64,000 nt of DNA, taken from assembly GCA_025655595.1 (NCBI GenBank), contig JAHXIO010000019.1, forward strand, positions 62,001-126,000. The letters are read 5' to 3'. Made by a program: the position numbers and the translations under genes. The notes beneath the pieces were generated by a model. The model searched no databases and was not told the origin of the DNA. It saw only the letters and a program-made list of their open reading frames with translations. Position 1 is the stretch's first letter; each line of letters begins with the position of its first letter. Source of the DNA: Candidatus Thiodiazotropha sp. (ex Monitilora ramsayi) (lineage in GTDB: Bacteria > Pseudomonadota > Gammaproteobacteria > Chromatiales > Chromatiaceae). This document shows, in pieces, positions 36,318-43,631 of the stretch.

Positions 36318-36635
36318 TTTTTTATCCTGTTGTTGGAGAGTAAAAGTATCGAAATCTTTTCTATTCTATAGCCAGCTCTGGTTCCCTAAAACCTATAGTC
36401 ACTATTTGAATAACCAAGGGCTGTGGAAAGTGGCGGGATTGTTCGAGACATCCTCATTATGGTCGAAAAATTGCGGTAAATGGTTCATGCCATCGGAATG
36501 CGCAGTCACTGCGGTGGATCTGTTCACATCAGGGCGACTCAGCATATGAGAATTTATTCCTGAGTGGCGAAATATTTAATTTATATAAAACAAAATGATA
36601 TTAAATATATTCAATGTAAGTTATCGCTATGTTTT
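36318..36635. other. Intergenic region upstream of tpx
   Basis: 318 bp without a convincing gene. It holds the tpx promoter on one side and the end of the tup/mob/moe operon on the other. The part at 36560-36625 is strikingly AT-rich (e.g. AATATTTAATTTATATAAAA) but I see no repeat or known operator. Confidence 0.5.
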
Positions 36636-37157
36636 CTAAAGCTCAGCTAACCACATACGTGCCTTGAGGCCCAATGGCGTGGTATAGCCAGCCGAGACAA
36701 ATCTTATGTTGTTCTGTTTATCCACGACATAAGCTGTGGGTACGCCTTTGACGCCCCATGTTTTGGCAATGCGGCTTTGCGGATCGGAGATTACCGGGAA
36801 ATTCAATCCCTCCTTCTTAAGATATCGCATCAACTCATTCTCACTGCCTGATTGCATGGCAATTGTAATGACGTCATGGTGTTTGGCGAGCTTGTCGATA
36901 CTGCTGGAAGAGATGCCGCATATCGGGCACCAGGAGGCCCAAAAGTAGACCAGCAAAGGCTTTTCCCTTTGGGTTTTAAGAGAAAATACCCCCCCTGTAA
37001 CAGAGTGACCCGATAACGCAGGAGCATGTCCTTCGGCAGCATCCCAAGTCTGCCAGAGATGGAGGAGATAGAGAGCAAGTATCAGCGCAAGCCCTTCAAG
37101 CAGCCAGCGAATGAGGCGTTGATTCCAGGCCGTTTCTGTTCGGGAAATGGGTGTCAT
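36636..37157 (-). CDS. TlpA/DsbE-like membrane-anchored thioredoxin
   Basis: A 173-residue protein with one N-terminal membrane segment (about 17-37) and a periplasmic thioredoxin fold carrying YFWASWCPIC (redox pair CPIC) and the cis-proline region VKGVPTAYVVD. TlpA/ResA/DsbE-like proteins reduce disulfides in cytochrome c or metalloprotein maturation. The ATG at 37157 lies 34 bp after the moeA stop; upstream in-frame starts would run into moeA. It is the last gene of the tungstate/cofactor operon, so a role in periplasmic FDH or cytochrome maturation is plausible but inferred. Confidence 0.82.
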   Translation of the reverse strand: MTPISRTETAWNQRLIRWLLEGLALILALYLLHLWQTWDAAEGHAPALSGHSVTGGVFSLKTQREKPLLVYFWASWCPICGISSSSIDKLAKHHDVITIAMQSGSENELMRYLKKEGLNFPVISDPQSRIAKTWGVKGVPTAYVVDKQNNIRFVSAGYTTPLGLKARMWLAEL

Positions 37158-37191
37158 CAAGTCGATACAGGATGGTAAATGGTATGGCCAA

Positions 37192-38460
37192 TTAAACCAG
37201 ACTGATGAACGGCTGTATTGTGACGTATTCTCCAGGTTCGACACCATCGCAGGATGCTTCGAGAAGAATGAAGCAGTTGCCATGGCTCATTGAGGTCAGG
37301 ATTCCCGAACCCTGTCGCCCCAGGCTGACCACGCTGTAATCGCCATCGGGAGTCTGTTGCATGGTGCCCCTGACAAATTCAAAGCGTCCCGACCGTTTCC
37401 TTATTATATTTTCGCTGCGGGCTCTTAGTGTGAAGGGCTCATAGCGCTTGCCGGTGGAGAGGACATGCAGGGCTGGCAGTACAAACTGATAGAAGGTGAC
37501 CATTACCGCCACCGGGTTTCCGGGCAGGCCAAAAAACAGAGCGTCATGCAGATGACCAAAAGTGAGTGGACGGCCCGGTTTCATGGCAATCTTCCAGAAT
37601 TGCATCTTCCCCAATGATTGGAGGATCGATTTCGTATAGTCCGCCTCACCGACCGATACCCCACCGGAAGAGAGCACCACATCCGATACACTGGCTGCCT
37701 GTGTAAATGCTTGCCGCAAGGCATCTGGATCATCTTTTATAACCCCGAGATCGAGGATCTCCACGCCTGCACGAATTAACATGCCGTAGAGGGTATAGCG
37801 GTTGCTGTCATAAAGTTCACCCGGCAGCAGAGGCTCACCAACGGAGCGCAGTTCATCGCCGGTTGAGAAAAATGCGACCTTGGGGCGTTGCCGTACATTG
37901 ATCTCACCGAATCCCAGTGATGCAAGTATGCCGAGGTCTGCGGGCAGCAAGCGTCTCCCGGCTTCCAGTACCACCGATCCTTTGGCGATGTCTTCTCCTG
38001 CCTGGCGTACATTCTGGCCGGCCCGATGGCCGTTTCCGATTCGGATATGGTCCGATTCAACGGCCATTGTCTGCTCCTGCATGATCACCGTGTCGGTTCC
38101 TGCTGGCATGGGAGCACCGGTCATGATGCGTACGCACTCACCCGATCTACAGACACCCTGAAACGAGTCGCCTGCATAGATGGTGCCGATCACCTTCAGA
38201 TTGACGTAGTCCTCCGGTAGGTCCGCTGCGGAGAGAGCGAATCCATCCATTGCGGAGTTGGTATGACCGGGTACATCCATGGGGGAGACAATATCTTCTC
38301 CCAGAACCCGGCCAAGTCCATCGCGTATAGCCAGGCGTTCAGTGGCTTCGATTGGCGAGATGCATTTTAAAATACGCTCTCTGGCTTCAGTGACTGACAA
38401 GGTCTCCGGTGATTCAGGATCAGCACAGCTTGTGAGAGTGTTGAATACTTTCTGGTTCAT
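37192..38460 (-). CDS. moeA: Molybdopterin molybdenumtransferase
   Basis: A 422-residue enzyme that inserts molybdate (or tungstate) into adenylylated molybdopterin. Family signatures: MDVPGHTNSAMDGFALSAAD, MTGAPMPAGTDTVIMQEQT, FFSTGDEL, LSSGGVSVGEADY and FGLPGNPVAVMVTF. The N-terminus begins after ARERILKCISPIEATE. Overlaps mobB by 4 bp. In an operon with a tungstate transporter its likely in vivo metal is tungsten as well as molybdenum (inference). Confidence 0.96.
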   Translation of the reverse strand: MNQKVFNTLTSCADPESPETLSVTEARERILKCISPIEATERLAIRDGLGRVLGEDIVSPMDVPGHTNSAMDGFALSAADLPEDYVNLKVIGTIYAGDSFQGVCRSGECVRIMTGAPMPAGTDTVIMQEQTMAVESDHIRIGNGHRAGQNVRQAGEDIAKGSVVLEAGRRLLPADLGILASLGFGEINVRQRPKVAFFSTGDELRSVGEPLLPGELYDSNRYTLYGMLIRAGVEILDLGVIKDDPDALRQAFTQAASVSDVVLSSGGVSVGEADYTKSILQSLGKMQFWKIAMKPGRPLTFGHLHDALFFGLPGNPVAVMVTFYQFVLPALHVLSTGKRYEPFTLRARSENIIRKRSGRFEFVRGTMQQTPDGDYSVVSLGRQGSGILTSMSHGNCFILLEASCDGVEPGEYVTIQPFISLV

Positions 38461-39002
38461 GACGCTTTTTTTCCTACTGTCTGATGCAGAAAGTTATATA
38501 TGAATAAGGCGATCTCGACAGGATCATTGAGATTGAGTTGTGGCAATTTTGTAGGGATATCCGGCAGGGGTGCGTCTGTGGCAACAGCGATGACATGAGG
38601 ATCATCCAGGCAGAGTAGTGGCTTCTTCAGGTCTGATCTGTGAAGTTCGATTTTTGGAAAGTCCTCCCGTTTAAAGCCCTCCACCATAACCAGGTCGATT
38701 CCATCCGGGTCGAGTTCTGAAAGGGTTTCGCGTAACGTGGGTTCAGGGTGATCCTCGCTGAACTCGGTTACCAGCGCCATGCGTCGTCGTGAAGCGATAA
38801 GGGTTTTCACCGCTCCTGCTTTGCGAAGTTCATAACTGTCCTTGTGCGGGTGGTCGATCTCGAATTGGTGATGGGCGTGTTTGATCATTACGATGCGCAA
38901 GCCCCGCTTTCGGAGTAGCGGAAGCAGTTTCGTCAGCAGCGTCGTCTTACCCGTCCCGCTAAAGGCGGAAATACCGATCAAAGGAACGGGATAATCGATC
39001 AT
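38457..39002 (-). CDS. mobB: Molybdopterin-guanine dinucleotide biosynthesis protein B
   Basis: A 181-residue P-loop GTPase-like protein. Walker A is GISAFSGTGKTTLLTKLLP near residue 11; MIKHAHHQFEID and LVMVEGFKREDFPKIELHR are typical of MobB. It supports MobA in forming the bis-MGD cofactor carried by formate dehydrogenases and may deliver cofactor. It lies between mobA and moeA with 4-bp overlaps on both sides. Confidence 0.95.
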   Translation of the reverse strand: MIDYPVPLIGISAFSGTGKTTLLTKLLPLLRKRGLRIVMIKHAHHQFEIDHPHKDSYELRKAGAVKTLIASRRRMALVTEFSEDHPEPTLRETLSELDPDGIDLVMVEGFKREDFPKIELHRSDLKKPLLCLDDPHVIAVATDAPLPDIPTKLPQLNLNDPVEIALFIYNFLHQTVGKKAS

Positions 39003-39595
39003 GCAGCATCTCCGCCCTGAAGCCTATCACGCTCTTCAGGGGTGTTGACGTTGACAAATGTCGAGGGAACATCAGAGAAATCCGCATATGCCACACGATG
39101 TTGTGCATACCAAAGATCGATCTTTCGATCACCTCCATCGAGATAGGCTTGCAGGCTGGCCTGCAGGCGAAGGGGAATCAATGCATAGACCGGCTGCAGG
39201 CGATTGCCATCATGCGCCACAGCAATGTCGGCGTTATCGCGCATACGGGCCTTGGACAGTCTCCCGACTAGATCGTCGGCGAGCAGCGGGCCGTCACAGG
39301 GTACTGTTATCATGTCACTACTCTTTACGGCATCCATGGCTGCGAGGAAGCCTGCAAGTGGGCCCTGATAATCTTCCATTGAGTCTGAAATAACCGGATA
39401 GCCGAAAGCTGCGTAGGCATTTAGATTCCTGTTGGCATTGATAATCAGCGTTTCCACTTGGGGTGCCACGGCAGAAATGACATGCTCAATCAGGGGTTTG
39501 CCATTCAGTTCGATCAGTCCTTTGTCGACTCCGCCCATTCGGCTGCCTCGGCCACCCGCGAGTATTATTGCGGTGATATCCAAATTGCGACTCAT
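38999..39595 (-). CDS. mobA: Molybdenum cofactor guanylyltransferase
   Basis: A 198-residue nucleotidyltransferase that adds GMP to molybdopterin to give MGD. The N-terminal site is ITAIILAGGRGSRMGGVDKGLI, here seen as LAGGRGSRMGG plus DKG; other motifs are DSMEDYQGPLAGFLAAM, TVPCDGPLL and a C-terminal FVNVNTPEE. Bis-MGD is the form used by FdhA in this window. Overlaps tupC upstream and mobB downstream by 4 bp, so it belongs to the same transcript as tungstate transport. Confidence 0.96.
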   Translation of the reverse strand: MSRNLDITAIILAGGRGSRMGGVDKGLIELNGKPLIEHVISAVAPQVETLIINANRNLNAYAAFGYPVISDSMEDYQGPLAGFLAAMDAVKSSDMITVPCDGPLLADDLVGRLSKARMRDNADIAVAHDGNRLQPVYALIPLRLQASLQAYLDGGDRKIDLWYAQHRVAYADFSDVPSTFVNVNTPEERDRLQGGDAA

Positions 39596-40311
39596 GCTGT
39601 GAACCTCATTGGTGAGGGGAGGTGAGATGGTGACAGGGGCATAATCTTAAAGGGTTCCGTTTCCACCAGGCGGCCCTCGTGTAGAAGCAGGCATCGATCA
39701 ATCAATGTGCTGAGGTGTAGCGGATCGTGACTGGCGAGTACCAGTGACATTCCCGTCTCTTTTAGAGAGGTGAGCAGATTCAGGGTGCGTCGACGTGATT
39801 CACGATCGAGATTGGCAGTGGGTTCGTCCAGCATTAGCATCCTCGGTTGTCTTAGCCATGCCCTGGCAAGGGAGACTCGTTGGCGTTCGCCTCCGGAAAG
39901 CTCTTTCGCTGATGTATTGCGAATAGGTTCCAGGCCCGCCCAGTCCATTGCCTGTTTGATTCTCTCTTCCCGTTCATTTGCCGATAACCTGTTCGGCAGT
40001 GCATAAGCAAGATTATAACGGACTGTTCCATCAAACATATATGGTTGCTGGTGAAGATAGAGGGTTTGTTCGAGTAGACGTCGTCTGATCCGCTTCCAGG
40101 CGATGCGACCATCGCCACAATCGATCAGGCCCTGATCAGGCCGTTCCAGGCCGGATAGAATCCTGAGTAAGGTTGTCTTGCCGGCACCGTTGGGACCCCC
40201 CAGTTGAAGGCAGTGGCCAGACTTCAGATCAAGCTCAATTTCACGCAGTACCTCCCTGCGACCGAAACGCTTCTTCACTGAACGTACCGTAAGCAGAATA
40301 TCGTCTTTCAT
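39592..40311 (-). CDS. tupC: Tungstate ABC transporter ATPase
   Basis: A 239-residue ABC ATPase. Walker A GPNGAGKTTLLRIL (about 39), Q-loop LYLHQQPYMF, signature LSGGERQRVSLARA and Walker B RMLMLDEPTANLDRE, H-loop ASHDPLHL. It lies next to TupB- and TupA-like genes, and the order tupA-tupB-tupC with cofactor genes identifies it as the motor of tungstate import. Starts overlap neighbours by 4 bp. Confidence 0.92.
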   Translation of the reverse strand: MKDDILLTVRSVKKRFGRREVLREIELDLKSGHCLQLGGPNGAGKTTLLRILSGLERPDQGLIDCGDGRIAWKRIRRRLLEQTLYLHQQPYMFDGTVRYNLAYALPNRLSANEREERIKQAMDWAGLEPIRNTSAKELSGGERQRVSLARAWLRQPRMLMLDEPTANLDRESRRRTLNLLTSLKETGMSLVLASHDPLHLSTLIDRCLLLHEGRLVETEPFKIMPLSPSHLPSPMRFTA

Positions 40312-41009
40312 GAGACTGGATGCCCCCGTCCCTGAAAATTCTGTAGCAGGGCGTTAAGTGTGAACGCTAGTACAAGAAGAACAATACCCAATGCAATCCC
40401 CTGAGAGAATTCACCTTTGCTGGTTTCCAGTGCAATAGCGGTGGGAATGTTGCGGGTATAGTGGAGGATGTTGCCTCCCAGCATCATTGAAGCTCCAACT
40501 TCTGCGATGATACGGCCGAATGCAGCGAGTAAGGCGGCCATCAATCCGAATCTTGCCTCACGTATGACAGTGGAGAATGCGCGTAAGGGTCCAGCACCCA
40601 GAGTGCGTGCGGTTTCCCACGCACGCCTGTCCACTCCCTGTAGCGCGGCATGCCCCATGGCAGCCAGAATCGGGAATGAGAGGGCGATTTGACCCAATAC
40701 CATGGCTGTCTGGGTGAAGAGCAGTTTCCATTCACCCAGAGGGCCCTGGCGGGATAAGAGTATATAGAGGGTCAATCCCACTACGACGGCAGGAACGGAC
40801 AGGAGGGTGCTATTGATGGAGATAAGGAGTCGTCTTCCGGGAAAGTGAAGGTAGGTTAAGGCAAAGGCAGTCATCAGCGCCGGCGGAACCGCGACCGTAA
40901 TGGCGATAAATGAGACGCGAAAGGAGATACCGATAATCTCCCACAGCTCCGCGTTGCCACTGAACAGCAGTGCCAAAGCGTTGACTGTCGATTCGCTGAG
41001 TGACTCCAT
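40308..41009 (-). CDS. tupB: Tungstate ABC transporter permease
   Basis: A 233-residue permease with five to six membrane segments. The EAA-like loop is WETARTLGAGPLRAFSTVIREA, shortened here to its core ARTLGAGPLRAF; SIMLGGNI-like SMMLGGNILHYTRNIPTAI and LETSKGEFSQGIALGIVLL are typical of TupB/WtpB-type tungstate permeases. Its start abuts the tupA stop. Works with TupA and TupC. Confidence 0.92.
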   Translation of the reverse strand: MESLSESTVNALALLFSGNAELWEIIGISFRVSFIAITVAVPPALMTAFALTYLHFPGRRLLISINSTLLSVPAVVVGLTLYILLSRQGPLGEWKLLFTQTAMVLGQIALSFPILAAMGHAALQGVDRRAWETARTLGAGPLRAFSTVIREARFGLMAALLAAFGRIIAEVGASMMLGGNILHYTRNIPTAIALETSKGEFSQGIALGIVLLVLAFTLNALLQNFQGRGHPVS

Positions 41010-41866
41010 CAGTATGCTTTACTAAATGCGGCAAATTCACCAGCGTCGGCGGACGGTGTGAAGAGCTGATCCTTGCCGATGCGGAATTCACCGATCATTG
41101 TTTGGCCGTCAGGTGAAATGAACCACTTGATGAGGGCCATGGCACCGTCATGGTTCGTATCAGGATGGCGTACTGGATTGACGGCGATAATCCCGTAAGG
41201 ATTATAGAGTAAAGGGTCAGATTCAAATCTGATTTCCAATGGTGATTTGTTGTGATATGCCAACCAGGTACCGCGGTCTGTCAGAGTGTAAGCATCCAGC
41301 TCAGCAGCGATCTGCAATACTTTTCCCATACCCTGGCCCGCTTCACGGTACCAAGTTTTGCTTGGCCTCGTTTCGGATTTATTCCAAAGATATTGTTCCT
41401 TCTTATGGGTACCTGAGTCATCCCCGCGTGAGACAAACAATGACTGAGTCTGGGCGATGAGATCGAGGGCCTGAGTCACGGCTTTGGCGCTTCGAATGCC
41501 GGCGGGGTCGTCCTTGGGTCCGACGATGATAAAATCGTTGTACATGACACCGTACCGTTTCTCACCATAGCCTTCGGCGACAAATTTATCTTCAGTTGCA
41601 CGGGCATGGACTAATACGACATCTACATCTCCATCCCGCCCCATGCGAAGCGCCTTACCGGTCCCCACGGCAATGACATGGACTTCGTAACCGGAGGCTT
41701 CGGTAAATTTCGGTAAAAGGGCTGCGAGCAGTCCTGAGTTGTCTGTGCTGGTGGTGGTGGCTAATCTGATAATGTTTTTGGGGTATTCTTCTGCATGCAC
41801 ACCACTGATCGCTATAAATGAAACCGACAGAATCAGTGATATCAGACAAAAACGCTTGATTTTCAT
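41009..41866 (-). CDS. tupA: Tungstate-binding protein TupA
   Basis: A 285-residue periplasmic binding protein. Signal peptide ends near SGVHA-EEY; the mature part has RLATTTSTDNSGLLAALLP, with the T-T-T-S motif that binds tungstate in TupA, then VGTGKALRMGRDGDVDVVLVHA and MYNDFIIVGPKDDPAGI, all TupA hallmarks that distinguish it from ModA. It captures tungstate with high affinity for TupBC. The ATG at 41866 has GGAAG 6 bp upstream, and a near-perfect sigma-54 promoter lies about 45 bp upstream. Confidence 0.95.
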   Translation of the reverse strand: MKIKRFCLISLILSVSFIAISGVHAEEYPKNIIRLATTTSTDNSGLLAALLPKFTEASGYEVHVIAVGTGKALRMGRDGDVDVVLVHARATEDKFVAEGYGEKRYGVMYNDFIIVGPKDDPAGIRSAKAVTQALDLIAQTQSLFVSRGDDSGTHKKEQYLWNKSETRPSKTWYREAGQGMGKVLQIAAELDAYTLTDRGTWLAYHNKSPLEIRFESDPLLYNPYGIIAVNPVRHPDTNHDGAMALIKWFISPDGQTMIGEFRIGKDQLFTPSADAGEFAAFSKAY

Positions 41867-41909
41867 TTATGCTTCCATACTTGCCGTTGGGTGATTCCAG
41901 CTATTGATC

Positions 41910-41925
41910 TGCAAAAGCAGTGCCA
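41910..41925 (-). promoter_or_regulatory. Sigma-54 promoter of the tup-mob-moe operon
   Basis: On the minus strand TGGCACT-GCTT-TTGCA matches the -24/-12 consensus TGGCACG-N4-TTGCA at all but one position, with the obligatory GG-N10-GC. Expected start of transcription is near 41899, giving a leader of about 33 bases before tupA. The candidate activator binding region lies 135-210 bp upstream. Confidence 0.85.
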
Positions 41926-42058
41926 GTCATGAAACCTTGCAGAAAACGCGTGAAGTAGAAAAGGTATATGTTTTGTCTACTATGAATAGATATTGCCAGT
42001 AATCAGATCTGTGTTTTGGAGGAAAACCCGGGTCAAACACCGCCGGTTGTCGGAGAAG

Positions 42059-42120
42059 TGTCCCGAAATTGGGTCATATGTTCCAAGAACATTGACGATG
42101 AAAGGGACAAAATGACCCAA
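42059..42120. promoter_or_regulatory. Candidate enhancer/operator region: nested palindromes
   Basis: Three symmetric elements within 62 bp. TGTCCC-N6-GGGTCA (42059-42076); the perfect palindrome ATGTTC-CAA-GAACAT (42078-42092); and GGGACA-N3-TGACCC (42104-42118). In addition TTGGGTCAT (42069-42077) and ATGACCCAA (42112-42120) form a perfect 9-bp inverted pair. A further ACCCA-AG-TGGGT lies at 42133-42144. They sit between tupA and the NtrC-type gene, at enhancer distance from the tupA sigma-54 promoter. A similar GGGACA-N3-TGCCC site occurs before the fdh operon (52325-52338). Binding protein inferred, not shown. Confidence 0.55.
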
Positions 42121-42191
42121 CACTCATCGACGACCCAAGTGGGTGTGAGTGTATTTTCAGAAAAACAAATCAGGAAAGAGTGGAACTGACC

Positions 42192-43601
42192 ATGGGAAAT
42201 AGCGCACATGACCTGAAGAGAAAACGTGATGGAAGAACGATTCTCAGACCCAGTGAACAACCGATAAGAATGGCATCGGTATTGGTGGTCGATGATGAAC
42301 CGGGTATACGTAATTTTCTACAGCGGGGTTTGGCAAAATATTTCGGATTAGTCGAAGCTGCAGAAAATGTTGCCGCAGCGGAAGACCTTAGGCAACGCTG
42401 CCATTTTGACCTGATCATCACCGATATCCGTCTGCCAGGAGAGATTGGTGGAGTGGAATGGGTCAAGGAATTACGCAATCAAGGCGGTAATACCGGTGTG
42501 ATCTTCATGACGGCACATGCGGATCTTGAGACTGCAATTGCCGCACTCAGGGCTGGTGCGGAAGATTTCATCATGAAACCTTTCCGTATGGAGCAGATGA
42601 TGGCGGCCGTCGAGCGTTATCTGGCACGCCAGAAGATCCAGAGAGAGAACTTTGTACTGCGAAGGCAGGTGAATCAGCTCTACGACAGTGCCGGTGTAAT
42701 TGGTAATTGCGACCTGATGCGGGACCTTTGCGAAGTCATCAAGCGTGTTGCACCCATGCCTTCAACAGTGCTATTGGAGGGTGAATCCGGCACCGGTAAG
42801 GAACTGGCGGCACGGGCCATACATGAATTGAGCGGCAGGGCAGGAAGTTTTGTCCCCGTCAATTGTGGTGCGGTATCGGCTGAGCTGCTGGAGAGTGAAC
42901 TGTTTGGTCATGTCAAAGGCGCTTTTACGGGTGCGCACCAAGCCCGGGAAGGCCTGTTTACCTATGCAGAAGAGGGCACACTTTTTCTCGATGAGATTGG
43001 TGAAATGCCCCTCCCTATGCAGGCGCATCTCTTGCGTGCTTTGGAGGAGAGATCTATCAGACCGGTGGGGTCAAATCGTGAGATACCGGTAAACGTCCGA
43101 ATTATTGCTGCAACCAACAAGAATCTTGTGGATGAGATTAGAGATGGTGAATTCCGTGAAGATCTCTATTACCGGCTTAATGTGATTTCTCTGCACATAC
43201 CGGCTCTACGTGAAAGACCTGAAGATATTCCACTGCTCGCCAACCACTTTATTCAGCAATTATCAGTTGAATTGGGTGTTGAGGCCAGACAACTGGGTGA
43301 GGGGGAGCTCTCTCAACTTTTTAGCTATAACTGGCCAGGTAATGTAAGGGAACTTAAGAATGTTATCGAGCGTTGTCTGCTATTGAACAAGCCACCCAGC
43401 AGTTGTGTCATCGGTCTCGCATCGAATGACAAGGATCATGGGACAGACGAGAGTGATAATTTACAACTCGACAGTGTTGAAAAGCGCCATATCCTGAGAG
43501 TCTTGAATATGGAAGGAGGGAACAAGTCGGCAGCAGCGCGCATCCTCGGAATCTCTCGGAAGACCTTGGAGCGTAAGGCGCAGGCTTGGGGGTTGGACTA
43601 G
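42192..43601 (+). CDS. Sigma-54-dependent response regulator, NtrC family
   Basis: A 469-residue enhancer-binding protein. Receiver domain (about 28-140) with DDEP and phospho-Asp near residue 78 (LIITDIRLPG); AAA+ domain with Walker A LEGESGTGKELAARAI, the sigma-54 contact loop VKGAFTGAH, Walker B TLFLDEIGEMP and arginine-finger region REDLYYRLNV; C-terminal Fis-type helix-turn-helix GGNKSAAARILGISRKTLER. The start could be ATG 42192 or GTG 42180. It pairs with the kinase gene that follows and is divergent from tupA. It is the only sigma-54 activator in the window and so the best candidate to drive the four sigma-54 promoters found here. Confidence 0.93.
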   Translation: MGNSAHDLKRKRDGRTILRPSEQPIRMASVLVVDDEPGIRNFLQRGLAKYFGLVEAAENVAAAEDLRQRCHFDLIITDIRLPGEIGGVEWVKELRNQGGNTGVIFMTAHADLETAIAALRAGAEDFIMKPFRMEQMMAAVERYLARQKIQRENFVLRRQVNQLYDSAGVIGNCDLMRDLCEVIKRVAPMPSTVLLEGESGTGKELAARAIHELSGRAGSFVPVNCGAVSAELLESELFGHVKGAFTGAHQAREGLFTYAEEGTLFLDEIGEMPLPMQAHLLRALEERSIRPVGSNREIPVNVRIIAATNKNLVDEIRDGEFREDLYYRLNVISLHIPALRERPEDIPLLANHFIQQLSVELGVEARQLGEGELSQLFSYNWPGNVRELKNVIERCLLLNKPPSSCVIGLASNDKDHGTDESDNLQLDSVEKRHILRVLNMEGGNKSAAARILGISRKTLERKAQAWGLD

Positions 43602-43631
43602 TGTTGGGCTCTGGTAAACCAAACACTATCT

